Shown here in pieces: positions 14,041 through 22,777 of a DNA stretch of 32,043 bases. Source of the DNA: an uncultured Oscillospiraceae bacterium (GTDB lineage Bacteria; Bacillota; Clostridia; Oscillospirales; Acutalibacteraceae); the NCBI GenBank assembly GCA_900547275.1, contig URGA01000014.1, forward strand, positions 1 through 32,043. The letters run 5' to 3'. Position numbers and translations under genes: made by a program. Positions within the stretch are counted from its first letter, which is position 1. Every line of letters starts with the position of its first letter. Under the pieces are notes generated by a model. That model was given only the letters and a program-made list of their open reading frames with translations, searched no databases and was not told the origin of the DNA.

Positions 14041-14976
14041 ATGGTTTATACAGTTACACTCAGCCCTGCGCTTGACTATGTGCTGAGGCTGGACAGTCTG
14101 AGCAGTGAGGACGTAAACCGAGCGGACAGCGCTCAGCTGCTTTGCGGCGGTAAGGGTATCAACGTTTCAATGGTGCTCTCAGAGCTTGACGTTCCCACAA
14201 AAGCCCTTGGCTATATCGCCGGTTTTACCGGAGACGCGCTTAAGAATATGCTTGAGGCAAAGGGCATAGAAACGGACTTTATTGCTCTTAAATCGGGAAT
14301 GACAAGGATAAACGTAAAAATCTTTGCGGATAAACAGACGGATATAAACGCTCCCGGCGCTGTTCCCGACGAAGCGGAGCTGGAAATGCTTTTTGATAAG
14401 ATGACCAGGATGAATGAAGGCGACTTCATAGTTCTTGCAGGCTCGGTTCCAAAGCATATTCCACCCACCATTTACGAGCAGATACTTGCTAAGCTCCAAA
14501 ACAGAGGAGTGAGAGCGGCGGTGGATACAACGGGAAGTTATCTTCTGGCGGTGCTTAAATATCATCCGTTTTTGATAAAGCCCAATCACCATGAGCTTTC
14601 AGAGATTTTTGAAACAGATATAAAATCAGACGACGAGGAAAAGATAGTTTACTTTGCTAAAAAGCTCCAGGAAATGGGAGCGGTCAATGTGCTGGTGAGC
14701 CGTGGAAAGAACGGTGCAACGCTTGTAGATGAAACAGGCTGTGTCAGCACAACGGGCATCGTTCCGGGAAAGCCGGTAAACAATGTCGGCTGCGGCGATT
14801 CTATGGTTGCCGGATTTATTGCAGGATATGCACAGACGGGGAATTACCGTAATGCGTTGTTGCTAGCGTCTGCGGCGGGAAATGCTTCGGCGTTCTGCGA
14901 GGGCGTAGCGGCTCACGACGACATTATGCGTATAAAGAACAAATATTTTAATGAATACAGGGAGGGTTCTGTATGA
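14041..14976 (+). CDS. fruK: 1-phosphofructokinase
   Basis: A 311-residue PfkB-family kinase that turns fructose-1-phosphate into fructose-1,6-bisphosphate with ATP. Visible are the N-terminal TVTLSPALDYVL, the GGKGINVSMVLSEL signature near residues 37-50, GSVPKHIP, IKPNHHEL, and the catalytic-base loop NNVGCGDSMVAGFIAGY with Asp in GCGD (GAGD is commoner). The operon position between the regulator and the fructose PTS separates it from 6-phosphofructokinase II and tagatose-6-phosphate kinase. Its end overlaps fruA by 4 bases (ATGA). Confidence 0.95.
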   Translation: MVYTVTLSPALDYVLRLDSLSSEDVNRADSAQLLCGGKGINVSMVLSELDVPTKALGYIAGFTGDALKNMLEAKGIETDFIALKSGMTRINVKIFADKQTDINAPGAVPDEAELEMLFDKMTRMNEGDFIVLAGSVPKHIPPTIYEQILAKLQNRGVRAAVDTTGSYLLAVLKYHPFLIKPNHHELSEIFETDIKSDDEEKIVYFAKKLQEMGAVNVLVSRGKNGATLVDETGCVSTTGIVPGKPVNNVGCGDSMVAGFIAGYAQTGNYRNALLLASAAGNASAFCEGVAAHDDIMRIKNKYFNEYREGSV

Positions 14977-16916
14977 AAATCAAAGATTTATTAAAGGCTG
15001 AAGCCATAACCCTTGGAGCGTCAGTTACAGATAAAGCGGACGCTATTGACAAGTTGGTTGCGCTTCACGAAAAGGCGGGCAACTTAAATGACGCCGCGGC
15101 TTACAAAGAGGCGATACTTGCCCGAGAGGCTCAGGGAACAACGGCTATCGGAGAGGGAATTGCCGTTCCCCACGCAAAGAGCGACAGCGTAAAGCACGCC
15201 GCACTCTCAGCAATGACAGTTCCGAACGGCGTTGATTACGAAGCGCCTGACGGTATGGCAAGCACACTTTTATTTATGATTGCCGCACCTCCGAACGGAG
15301 ACGTTCATCTTGAGATACTTTCAAGACTTATGGTAATGCTGATGGATCCCGATTTCTGCGCAAAGCTTCGCAAGGCTTCATCTCCTGCCGAGTTTGTTGA
15401 AATCATCGACAAACAGGAAAAGATCAAGTATCCCGACGAGGAGCCTGAAGAGCAGGAGGAACAGAAGCCACAGGGTTATCGTATTCTTGCAGTTACTGCC
15501 TGCCCGACAGGTATTGCCCACACTTATATGGCGGCTGAAGCTCTTGAAAAAGAGGGCGAAAAGATGGGCTATCCCCTGAAAGCTGAAACAAACGGCTCAG
15601 GCGGAGTTAAAAATGCTCTTACAAAAGAAGAAATCGCCAATTGCGACGGTATTATTATTGCCGCAGACAAAAATGTAGAAATGGCACGCTTTGACGGCAA
15701 GCCCGTTCTTAAAACTAATGTTTCCGCGGGTATTAACAAGCCGGCGGAACTTATCCAGAAAATTATCGACGGCAAGGCCCCGATATATCACGCTGAAGGC
15801 GGCGCAGACACAAGCGCCGACGACTCAACGGAAAAAGAGAGTTTCGGCCATCAGATTTATAAGCATCTTATGAACGGCGTTTCCCATATGCTTCCGTTCG
15901 TAGTAGGCGGCGGTGTTCTTATCGCACTTGGCTTCCTTATCGATACAATTGCCGGCAATGCAGACGTCGGTGCAAACTTCGGCCAGACGAACCAGGTTGC
16001 GTCCGTAATCTTCTGGATAGGTAAAGCGGCGTTCTCGTTCATGATCCCGATCCTTGCCGGTTATATTTCACAGTCTATCGCAGACCGTCCCGGTTTGCTT
16101 CCAGGTATTGTCGGCGGTTATCTTGCCACAACAGGCGCAACGCTTGCTTCGCCCACAGGTGACGATACAGCGGTTTCAGGTTTCCTCGGCGCGCTTCTCG
16201 CAGGTTTCGTTGCAGGTCTGCTTGTTAATCTGCTTAAAAAAGCGTTCTCTTGGCTGCCCAAGAGCATGGACGGAATTAAACCCGTATTCCTTTATCCGCT
16301 GTTCGGAACAGTGCTTATCGGTTTGGTAATGCTTTGCATCAACCCGTTTGTAGGATTTATCAATACCGCACTTTCAACAGGTCTTACCAATCTCGGCGAA
16401 ACATCAAAAGTTCTGCTTTCAATCGTACTTGCCGCAATGATGGCTATCGATATGGGCGGTCCGTTCAATAAAGCGGCTTACGTTTTCGGTACAGCGGCTG
16501 TTGCAGACGGCAACACCTGGATCATGGCTGCGGTTATGATCGGCGGTATGGTTCCCCCCATTGCCATTGCGCTGTCAACAACATTTAATAAGAAAAAGTG
16601 GACAAAAGAAGAGCTTAAGAGCGGTCCCGTAAACTATGTAATGGGTCTTTGCTTCATCACAGAAGGCGCAATTCCTTACGCCGCTTCAGACCCGCTTCGC
16701 GTAATTCCTTCATGCATGGTCGGCTCTGCGGTTGCAGGTCTTGTTTCCGCACTGTTCGGATGTGCGTGCCCGGCGCCCCACGGCGGTATCTTTACCTTTG
16801 CGGTAGTTGACAATCCGCTTGGTTATCTCGTTGCGCTGGTAGCCGGTTCTGTTGCAGGAGCGCTGATGCTGGCAATTCTTAAAAAGAACAGAACTACCGA
16901 AAAGGAGAATGTGTAA
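14973..16916 (+). CDS. fruA: PTS fructose transporter FruA, IIABC
   Basis: A 647-residue fusion with three PTS domains in the order A-B-C. IIA is about 1-148, with the phosphorylated His67 in GEGIAVPHAKS. IIB is about 168-265, with the phosphorylated Cys177 in VTACPTGIAHTYMAAEAL. IIC begins near residue 290 (FGHQIYKHLMNGVSHMLPFV) and contains about nine membrane helices, with GPFNKAAYVFG and ITEGAIPYAASDPLRVIP as transport-domain motifs. It takes up fructose and delivers fructose-1-phosphate. IIA and IIB are joined by an acidic Glu/Gln linker (residues 152-166). Translationally coupled to fruK; ptsH starts 3 bases after its stop. Confidence 0.96.
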   Translation: MKIKDLLKAEAITLGASVTDKADAIDKLVALHEKAGNLNDAAAYKEAILAREAQGTTAIGEGIAVPHAKSDSVKHAALSAMTVPNGVDYEAPDGMASTLLFMIAAPPNGDVHLEILSRLMVMLMDPDFCAKLRKASSPAEFVEIIDKQEKIKYPDEEPEEQEEQKPQGYRILAVTACPTGIAHTYMAAEALEKEGEKMGYPLKAETNGSGGVKNALTKEEIANCDGIIIAADKNVEMARFDGKPVLKTNVSAGINKPAELIQKIIDGKAPIYHAEGGADTSADDSTEKESFGHQIYKHLMNGVSHMLPFVVGGGVLIALGFLIDTIAGNADVGANFGQTNQVASVIFWIGKAAFSFMIPILAGYISQSIADRPGLLPGIVGGYLATTGATLASPTGDDTAVSGFLGALLAGFVAGLLVNLLKKAFSWLPKSMDGIKPVFLYPLFGTVLIGLVMLCINPFVGFINTALSTGLTNLGETSKVLLSIVLAAMMAIDMGGPFNKAAYVFGTAAVADGNTWIMAAVMIGGMVPPIAIALSTTFNKKKWTKEELKSGPVNYVMGLCFITEGAIPYAASDPLRVIPSCMVGSAVAGLVSALFGCACPAPHGGIFTFAVVDNPLGYLVALVAGSVAGALMLAILKKNRTTEKENV

Positions 16917-16919
16917 ATT

Positions 16920-17186
16920 ATGGTTTCTAAGATAACAAAAGTTGTAAATAAAGAGGGCTTCCATATGCGCCCGGCAAACTATTTCATTAAAGAAATGTCA
17001 AAGTACAAAAGCGATATTCAGTTGATATTCAACGGAAATACCGTTAACGGCAAAAGCATAATGAACATTATGGCGGCCTGCATTAAGTACGGCAGCGAGA
17101 TTGAAGTTCGCTGCAGCGGCGAAGATGAGGCAGAAATGCTTGACGAGGCAGTAAAACTTATTGAATCAGGTCTCGGCGAAGCATAA
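16920..17186 (+). CDS. ptsH: Phosphocarrier protein HPr
   Basis: An 88-residue HPr. The catalytic His15 stands in KEGFHMRPAN, where Met16 and Phe14 replace the common GLHARPA residues, and Ser46 in NGKSIMNIMAA is the HPr-kinase site that links sugar flux to catabolite repression in Gram-positives. It receives phosphate from enzyme I, encoded next, and passes it to the IIA domain of FruA, encoded just before. Being inside the fru operon it could be a fructose-dedicated HPr or the cell's only one. Confidence 0.95.
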   Translation: MVSKITKVVNKEGFHMRPANYFIKEMSKYKSDIQLIFNGNTVNGKSIMNIMAACIKYGSEIEVRCSGEDEAEMLDEAVKLIESGLGEA

Positions 17187-17197
17187 AACAAAAATAC

Positions 17198-17231
17198 ACG
17201 GGCGTGGGGCGCTGAGGCACAACACGCCCGT
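17198..17231 (+). other. Intercistronic hairpin between ptsH and ptsI
   Basis: A perfect 9-bp stem ACGGGCGTG / CACGCCCGT around a 16-base loop with no T run after it. It is more likely an RNA stability or processing element than a terminator. Confidence 0.55.
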
Positions 17232-17264
17232 TGTGTGTTTGAATGAGAAAGAGAGGGTGAGCCT

Positions 17265-18881
17265 ATGCTGAGAGGAACAGGGGTCAGCAGCGGCTGCGGA
17301 AACGGCATTGCGGCGGTTATCAAAGACATAAATCTTGATTACAGCGGAGTTGCTTTTTCGGGAGCGAATGAAGAAAAAGAACGGCTTAAGTCAGCCGTTG
17401 ATACATTTATTAAGCGCACTGAGGAGACGGCACAGGCACTTGTAAAATCCGCCGGAGAAAAAGAGGCGGAAATTATGGCGGGTCACATTGAAATGGCGAA
17501 GGACCCGTTTATGCAGTCCCAGATGGAAGAGGCGATTGACGCAGGCGCCGTTGCAGAAGCGGCGGTTGACAAAGTCTGCAATTCCTTTATGGAAATGTTC
17601 GCAGGAATTGAGGACGAGATGATGCGCCAGAGAGCCAGCGATATTAAGGACGTTCGTGACGATCTTCTGGCAATCCTCCTTGGCGTAAAATCTGTTGATC
17701 TCGGCAGTGTAAAGCCGGGAACAGTTCTTGTTGCCCATGATTTTACACCGTCAATGACAGGTAAAATAAATAAAGAAAACGTTGCCGGAATTATTGCGGA
17801 GGTGGGTTCAGTTACTTCCCACAGCGCTATTCTTGCCCGTGCGATGGGTATTCCCGCCGTATTGTCAGTAGCAAACGCTACAACAGAGATAAAAGACGGC
17901 GACAGAGTTATCGTTGACGGCTTTACAGGCGATATTGTTATTTCTCCCACAGAGGAGCAGGCTCAGAAGTACGCTGAAAAGCAGGCGCAGTACGCAAAGG
18001 AAAAAGAAGAACTCAAGCAGTACTGCAACCGCGAAACAATTACGAAAAACGGCATTGTAAAAGCGGTTTACGGAAATATCGGAAAGCCTGAGGACGTGCA
18101 GTCCGTTGTCCAGAACGGCGGCGAAGGCATTGGCCTTTTCCGCACGGAATTCCTGTTTATGGACAGAAATTCACAGCCCACAGAAGACGAGCAGTTTGAG
18201 GCTTATTCAACTGTGGCTAAGGCGATGAACGGTAAGGAAGTTATTATCCGTACTCTTGATATCGGCGGAGATAAGGAGATACCGTATCTCAGAATAGAAA
18301 AAGAAGATAATCCGTTTTTGGGTCACAGAGCTATCCGCTACTGTCTTGATAATCCTGAGTTGTTCAAAACCCAAATCAGGGCAATTCTCCGTGCTGCAAA
18401 ATTCGGCGACCTTAAGATAATGCTTCCCCTTATCACCTGCGTTCGTGAGGTGGAGGAAGCACGCGATATTATAAGAAAATGTATTGAGGAGTTAAACAGC
18501 GAAGACCAGGATGTTCACGCTATTCCCGTTGGCATTATGGTTGAAACTCCTGCGGCGGCAATAATGTCTGACGAGTTGGCAAAAGTTTCTGATTTCTTCT
18601 CGATCGGAACGAATGACCTTACAGGTTATACAATGGCGGTTGACCGCGGCAACAGCGCTGTTTCAAATCTTTATGATATTATGCAGCCGGCTGTTCAGCG
18701 GGCAATCGAAATGACTATAAGAAACGCCAAGGCAGCGGGCATTCCCGTTGGAATGTGCGGCGAGGGAGCGGCGGACGAACGCCTTATCCCGGATCTGCTG
18801 AAATGGGGCCTTGACGAGTTCTCGGTAACTGCGTCTTCAATACTGAAAACAAGAAAACTGATTTCCCAGTTTGACGCATAA
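17265..18881 (+). CDS. ptsI: PTS enzyme I (PEP-protein phosphotransferase)
   Basis: A 538-residue enzyme I, which takes phosphate from phosphoenolpyruvate and phosphorylates HPr. The phosphohistidine is His186 in EVGSVTSHSAILARAMGIPA. The HPr-binding helices lie at about 35-140. The PEP-binding TIM barrel (about 255-538) shows GGEGIGLFRTEFLFMDR, RTLDIGGDKEIPY, GIMVETPAAA, FSIGTNDLTGYTMAVDR and the catalytic Cys498 in GMCGEGAAD. It is slightly shorter than the E. coli enzyme (575) but complete. It is the last gene of the fru unit, 78 bases after ptsH. Confidence 0.96.
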   Translation: MLRGTGVSSGCGNGIAAVIKDINLDYSGVAFSGANEEKERLKSAVDTFIKRTEETAQALVKSAGEKEAEIMAGHIEMAKDPFMQSQMEEAIDAGAVAEAAVDKVCNSFMEMFAGIEDEMMRQRASDIKDVRDDLLAILLGVKSVDLGSVKPGTVLVAHDFTPSMTGKINKENVAGIIAEVGSVTSHSAILARAMGIPAVLSVANATTEIKDGDRVIVDGFTGDIVISPTEEQAQKYAEKQAQYAKEKEELKQYCNRETITKNGIVKAVYGNIGKPEDVQSVVQNGGEGIGLFRTEFLFMDRNSQPTEDEQFEAYSTVAKAMNGKEVIIRTLDIGGDKEIPYLRIEKEDNPFLGHRAIRYCLDNPELFKTQIRAILRAAKFGDLKIMLPLITCVREVEEARDIIRKCIEELNSEDQDVHAIPVGIMVETPAAAIMSDELAKVSDFFSIGTNDLTGYTMAVDRGNSAVSNLYDIMQPAVQRAIEMTIRNAKAAGIPVGMCGEGAADERLIPDLLKWGLDEFSVTASSILKTRKLISQFDA

Positions 18882-18892
18882 ACAGCATAAAT

Positions 18893-18930
18893 AAAAATCC
18901 CCGAAGCATAAATCGCTTCAGGGATTTTTT
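18893..18930. terminator. Bidirectional terminator between ptsI and the amino acid ABC operon
   Basis: Stem AAAAATCCC-C-GAAGC / GCTTC-A-GGGATTTTT (one mismatch) with T runs on both strands, placed between convergent genes. Confidence 0.88.
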
Positions 18931-18942
18931 GTTTTGCATTTT

Positions 18943-19755
18943 TTACGCGTCAAGCGCTTTGTTGAGAAATCCTTTGAGTATCTCGCTTTTTGGGTTGGTG
19001 AAAAGTTCGTCGGGAGTTCCCGCCTCTTCAATAACGCCGTTTGCCATGAAGATAACTTTGTCTGCAACGTTGCGTGCAAATTCCATTTCGTGGGTAACGA
19101 CTATCATTGTTGAATTGCCGTTTTTCAGCGAGCGGATAACGTTGAGCACTTCCCCTGTAAGTTCAGGGTCAAGGGCTGATGTGGGTTCGTCGAAGCAAAG
19201 AATGTCGGGAGACATGGCAAGCGCGCGGGCGATTGCTACTCGCTGCTGCTGACCGCCGGACAATTCAAAGGGATAAGAATTTGCTTTATCCGAAAGTCCT
19301 ACTCTTTGGAGCAGTTTTTCTGCGGTTTCGTCAATTTCGCTTTCAAGTTTTGACTTGTATTCCTTGGCGTTTACGGACTTGTCCTTCTTCGCCGCCTTGA
19401 TTTTTTCTTTCATTGCCAGTTTCGGCGCCAGGGTAAGGTTGTCGATTACCTTGTACTGGGGGAAAAGATTAAACTGCTGGAAAACTAGACCGAAGTGGAG
19501 GCGGTTGCGCCTTATCTCTTTTTCAGACAGTGTAGACGCGTCTGAAGCGTCAAGAAGCGTTTCGCCGTTGACGATTATCTGACCTTTATCAGGTCTTTCA
19601 AGAAAGTTCAGACATCTGAGCAAAGTGGTTTTGCCGCTTCCTGACGAGCCTATGATAACCAGCACATCGCCTTTTTCCAGTGAAAAGTCAATGCCTTTAA
19701 GCACTTTGTTGCTGCCGAAACTTTTATGTATGTTTTTAACTTCCAAGATTGACAT
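18943..19755 (-). CDS. Polar amino acid ABC transporter ATPase (GlnQ-like)
   Basis: A 270-residue ABC ATPase of the polar amino acid uptake family. Walker A is GSSGSGKTT (residues 36-44), the Q-loop lies in GLVFQQFNLFPQ, the signature is LSGGQQQR (165-172), Walker B is ILCFDEPTSALDPEL, and the switch His is in VVTHEMEFAR. Relatives are usually ~240-250 residues; the excess is a Lys/Glu-rich insert at about 117-142 (KIKAAKKDKSVNAKEYKSK) in the helical subdomain. It is the last gene of a binding protein-permease-ATPase operon, 4 bases after the permease. Confidence 0.94.
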   Translation of the reverse strand: MSILEVKNIHKSFGSNKVLKGIDFSLEKGDVLVIIGSSGSGKTTLLRCLNFLERPDKGQIIVNGETLLDASDASTLSEKEIRRNRLHFGLVFQQFNLFPQYKVIDNLTLAPKLAMKEKIKAAKKDKSVNAKEYKSKLESEIDETAEKLLQRVGLSDKANSYPFELSGGQQQRVAIARALAMSPDILCFDEPTSALDPELTGEVLNVIRSLKNGNSTMIVVTHEMEFARNVADKVIFMANGVIEEAGTPDELFTNPKSEILKGFLNKALDA

Positions 19756-19759
19756 GGCA

Positions 19760-20455
19760 TTAACCTCTGTAATAACTCAATTTCTTTTCCAGTTTGCCGA
19801 AGATGACAGTCAGCAGACCGTTGAAAATAAGATAGAATGCGCCTGTGTAGAAAAGCGGCCAGATAAGACCATCTGTTTTGCTGAAATTCTGACCTGCCCA
19901 GATAATCTCGTAAACCGCAATAATTCGAGCCAGCGAAGTATCTTTTACAAGGGTAATAATCTCGTTGCTCATGGGAGGAATTATGCGTTTGATAACCTGG
20001 AGCAGTACTACCTTGAAGAAGATTTGGGTGCGGGTCATTCCCAGCACCTGACCTGCCTCGTACTGGCCTACAGGTATTCCTTCAATACCGCCTCTGTATA
20101 TTTCAGAGAAATAGCAGGCGTAGTTGATAACGAAGGAAACCAGCACCGCCACAAATCGGTCAAAGACGCTCCAGGACGCCAGCCAGGATATAATGACATT
20201 GGGATTTTCAATGTTCTGCGCCCATGCGCCGATAAGACCGGGGCCGTAGTAAATGATTATCATTTGGAGCATCAGCGGTGTTCCTCTGATTATCCATACG
20301 AATGTTTTAACCAGCCACTTAAGGGGCTTAAACTTGCTCATTGAGCCGAAACTGATTATAAGTCCCAGCGGAAGTGCAAACAGAAGCGTCAGCGCGAATA
20401 TTTCCAGCGTTTTTCCGAAGCCTTCCAGCAGGGAAAGGGTAACTTCCCAAAACAT
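19760..20455 (-). CDS. Polar amino acid ABC transporter permease (HisM/GlnP type)
   Basis: A 231-residue permease with about five membrane segments. The EAA loop is visible as GQYEAGQVLGMTRTQIFFKVVLLQ, shown by EAGQVLGMTR and FFKVVLLQ; IRGTPLMLQMIIIYYG and SEIYRGGIEGIPVG are family hallmarks. The frame is open to a TTG at 20485, but AAAGGA lies 9 bases ahead of the ATG at 20455. Only one permease gene is present, so the channel is probably a homodimer. Confidence 0.94.
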   Translation of the reverse strand: MFWEVTLSLLEGFGKTLEIFALTLLFALPLGLIISFGSMSKFKPLKWLVKTFVWIIRGTPLMLQMIIIYYGPGLIGAWAQNIENPNVIISWLASWSVFDRFVAVLVSFVINYACYFSEIYRGGIEGIPVGQYEAGQVLGMTRTQIFFKVVLLQVIKRIIPPMSNEIITLVKDTSLARIIAVYEIIWAGQNFSKTDGLIWPLFYTGAFYLIFNGLLTVIFGKLEKKLSYYRG

Positions 20456-20546
20456 AATAATATTTCCTTTCGGATTTTCGTTCAAAAACCGTGGCAGCAG
20501 GAAGCCGCCACGGTCTTTAGATTTTTTCTGTCAGTGTGTAATGAGA

Positions 20547-21368
20547 TTATGCAAGAGTAAGGCTGTATTTGTCTGCCAGTTTCTGAAGTGAACCGTCAGC
20601 CTTCATTTCTTTCATGATCTCGTTAACTTTGGCTGTCATGTCAGAATCTTTTCTGAATGCTATGCCGTATTCTTCCTCATTAAGAGTAAGAGCGGCGCTC
20701 ATATCTTCGTAGCTCGTGCCTTCGCCTGTCATTGCGTTTGCCATTGTAATGTCGATAACGCAGGCGTCTGCAGAGCCTGAAGCAACTTCCATAAGAGCGT
20801 TTGACTGAGTGCTTACGCTGGTGTAGGTTGTGATACCTGCGTCGTCAAGAACGCCCTGTCCTGCTGAACCCGCTTCAACAGCGAACTGGAGGTCAGCCAT
20901 CTGGTCAAGTGAAGTATATTTTGAAGCATCGCTTGATTTCATAACAACTACCTGAGCGTTTTTAACGTAAGGGTCTGTAACAGAAGCGTTGAGTTTAACT
21001 TCGTCTGTAATTGTCATACCGTTCCATACGGCGTCGATTGACTTTGCGTCAAGTTCAGCCCATTTGTTGTCCCAGTCGATCTCGATAAATTCAACTTTAA
21101 CGCCCAGCTTTTCGCCGACAGCCTGAGCAAATTCGGTATCAAAGCCTGTCCACTCTGTTGAGCCCTTTTCCTTGTAGTTCATGGGCGCGTAGTCGGTGAT
21201 GCCTACGATCATTGTGCCTTTGTCCTGAATGTAAGCAACGTCAGCCTGAGTTGCTGCGTTTGTATCTGTGCTGCCGCTGTCTTTCTTTTCGTTTGAGCAC
21301 GCTGCGAATGAAGCGATGATAACGCCTGTCATAAGAACAGCGAGCAATACTGAAAATACCTTTTTCAT
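20547..21368 (-). CDS. Amino acid ABC transporter binding lipoprotein
   Basis: A 273-residue periplasmic-binding-protein fold (SBP family 3) tethered as a lipoprotein: lipobox SFAAC with Cys24. The opening GTMIVGITDYAPMNYKE, TGFDTEFAQAVGEKLG, WDNKWAELDAKSIDAVWNGM and the closing YGIAFRKDSDMTAKVNE are typical of cystine/glutamine/polar amino acid binders; the exact ligand is not readable. First gene of the operon; MKK start with GGAG a few bases upstream. Confidence 0.94.
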   Translation of the reverse strand: MKKVFSVLLAVLMTGVIIASFAACSNEKKDSGSTDTNAATQADVAYIQDKGTMIVGITDYAPMNYKEKGSTEWTGFDTEFAQAVGEKLGVKVEFIEIDWDNKWAELDAKSIDAVWNGMTITDEVKLNASVTDPYVKNAQVVVMKSSDASKYTSLDQMADLQFAVEAGSAGQGVLDDAGITTYTSVSTQSNALMEVASGSADACVIDITMANAMTGEGTSYEDMSAALTLNEEEYGIAFRKDSDMTAKVNEIMKEMKADGSLQKLADKYSLTLA

Positions 21369-21410
21369 TTTCCATTCTCCTAAATTTATTTTTCGGCTTT
21401 TTATCTTGGT

Positions 21411-21448
21411 ATCACGTTACCGATTTACCATGCTAAATCACCTGTGAT
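21411..21448 (-). promoter_or_regulatory. Nested dyad in the leader of the amino acid ABC operon
   Basis: Two inverted repeats are nested: outer ATCAC (21411-21415) / GTGAT (21444-21448) and inner GATTTA (21422-21427) / TAAATC (21434-21439). It starts about where transcription should begin, so it is an operator or RNA-structure candidate. Confidence 0.4.
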
Positions 21449-21454
21449 GTGCGC

Positions 21455-21483
21455 ATTATACCATTATTTTTTATAAAAGTAAA
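21455..21483 (-). promoter_or_regulatory. Promoter of the amino acid ABC operon
   Basis: On the - strand TTTACT and TATAAT are 17 bases apart with TGG before the -10 (extended -10). Confidence 0.75.
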
Positions 21484-21509
21484 GAGAAAATGAAAAATTA
21501 TCATTTATA

Positions 21510-21538
21510 TTGAATAGACAGCCCCGCCGTGATAAAAT
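21510..21538 (+). promoter_or_regulatory. Promoter of the iron-type alcohol dehydrogenase gene
   Basis: TTGAAT and TAAAAT are 17 bases apart, ~30 bases before the ribosome-binding site. Confidence 0.65.
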
Positions 21539-21570
21539 ATAACTGTTAAATTTTACAGGAGATGAAACAA

Positions 21571-22701
21571 ATGGATTGGAATTTTAATCTGCCTGTCGCA
21601 CTGGTTTTTGGCAGCGGCACAGCGGAAAAAGTTAAGGAATATATCGACCGTATAGGCGGCACTAACGGAGTGCTTGTCTGCGGAAAAAGTTTTGTGCGCA
21701 ACGGCGTTGCGGACAGATTTATCGCCTCTTCAGGAGGTACAATCAAAAGCGTTTTCAGCGACATCAGACCAAATCCCACAACTGAAAATGTAAACGAATG
21801 CGTAAAACTTATGCGCAGTCAAAATGCTGACTTTGCGGTTGCTCTCGGCGGTGGCTCACCTATGGACTGCTGTAAGGCGGCATGCGCTATTGCCAAAGGC
21901 AGTGATTTTATTGAGCCTTATCACGACGGCGAAAAGGAAGTAAGCGAAAAAGAGGCTATTTCGATGATCGCCTTTGCCACCACGGCGGGAACTGCTTCCG
22001 AGGTAACAAATATCTCAGTTCTTACAAACGTTGAAAAAGGGCTTAAAAAGCCGATGAACCACCCCGCAATGTATCCCAAGATCGCGGTTGTTGACCCGAA
22101 ACTCACGCTTACCGTTCCTCCCCAGGTAACGGCTTCAACCGGGCTTGACGTTTTGTGTCACGCTATTGAAAGTTACTGGTCAAAAAATCATCAGCCGATT
22201 TGTTCTGCCTGCTCCGTTCACGCGGCGCGTCTTGTATTCCAGTGGCTTGAAAAGGCTTACAGAAATCCAAACGACCTTGAAGCAAGAGAAAAAATGGCCG
22301 AGGCGTCTATCGTTTCGGGCGTTGCCTTCAGCCATCCGCGCACAACAGGCTCCCATGCCTGTTCGTTCCCGCTGACAAACCGTTACGGCCTGCCCCACGG
22401 CGAGGCCTGCGCCTTTACTATTGATTATTTCGTTCGTTTCAACGCAGAGAACGCTGACGGCGACGGACGTATTGCCGCCTTGGCAAGGGACTGCGGATTT
22501 GATTCTCCGGCGGCAATGGCGGCGGAGATTCACGCAATGAAAAACAGAATGGGAATGAAAACAAATCTTTCCGAAATCGGCTGTACTTCTGATGAGGATA
22601 TTCGTCAGCTGGCGAAAGAGAGTATGTCAATGCTTATGACATTAAATCCCGTTACTCTCACCGAGGAAGATATTTATACAATGTTTTGCGCTCTCAGATG
22701 A
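21571..22701 (+). CDS. Iron-containing alcohol dehydrogenase
   Basis: A 376-residue group III alcohol dehydrogenase. Metal ligands are visible as Asp193 and His197 (GLDVLCHAIESYW), His262 (GSHACSFPL) and His276 (GLPHGEAC); the NAD(P)-binding loop is GGGSPMD near residue 93. It reduces or oxidises a short alcohol/aldehyde pair; the substrate is not readable. AGGAG is 9 bases before the ATG at 21571, so the in-frame ATG at 21562, which touches that site, is not used. It lies just before tarI, but tarI has its own consensus promoter, so a role in CDP-ribitol synthesis is not implied. Confidence 0.93.
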   Translation: MDWNFNLPVALVFGSGTAEKVKEYIDRIGGTNGVLVCGKSFVRNGVADRFIASSGGTIKSVFSDIRPNPTTENVNECVKLMRSQNADFAVALGGGSPMDCCKAACAIAKGSDFIEPYHDGEKEVSEKEAISMIAFATTAGTASEVTNISVLTNVEKGLKKPMNHPAMYPKIAVVDPKLTLTVPPQVTASTGLDVLCHAIESYWSKNHQPICSACSVHAARLVFQWLEKAYRNPNDLEAREKMAEASIVSGVAFSHPRTTGSHACSFPLTNRYGLPHGEACAFTIDYFVRFNAENADGDGRIAALARDCGFDSPAAMAAEIHAMKNRMGMKTNLSEIGCTSDEDIRQLAKESMSMLMTLNPVTLTEEDIYTMFCALR

Positions 22702-22707
22702 TTTATA

Positions 22708-22735
22708 TTGACAAAAAACTCAACTTATTTATAAT
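22708..22735 (+). promoter_or_regulatory. Consensus promoter of tarI-tarJ
   Basis: Perfect TTGACA and perfect TATAAT are 16 bases apart. Confidence 0.8.
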
Positions 22736-22777
22736 AGAAATACAGTAAATTGAAAAAGAGAAAGGAATTTGCTTGTT

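Noticed and set aside
17198..17231. Hairpin between ptsH and ptsI as a true terminator
   Set aside because: There is no T tract after the stem and ptsI lacks a visible promoter of its own, so read-through is more likely.
19625..20344. 239-codon + strand open frame opposite the amino acid ABC genes
   Set aside because: It mirrors two recognisable ABC genes and crosses their boundary with no promoter or start signals.
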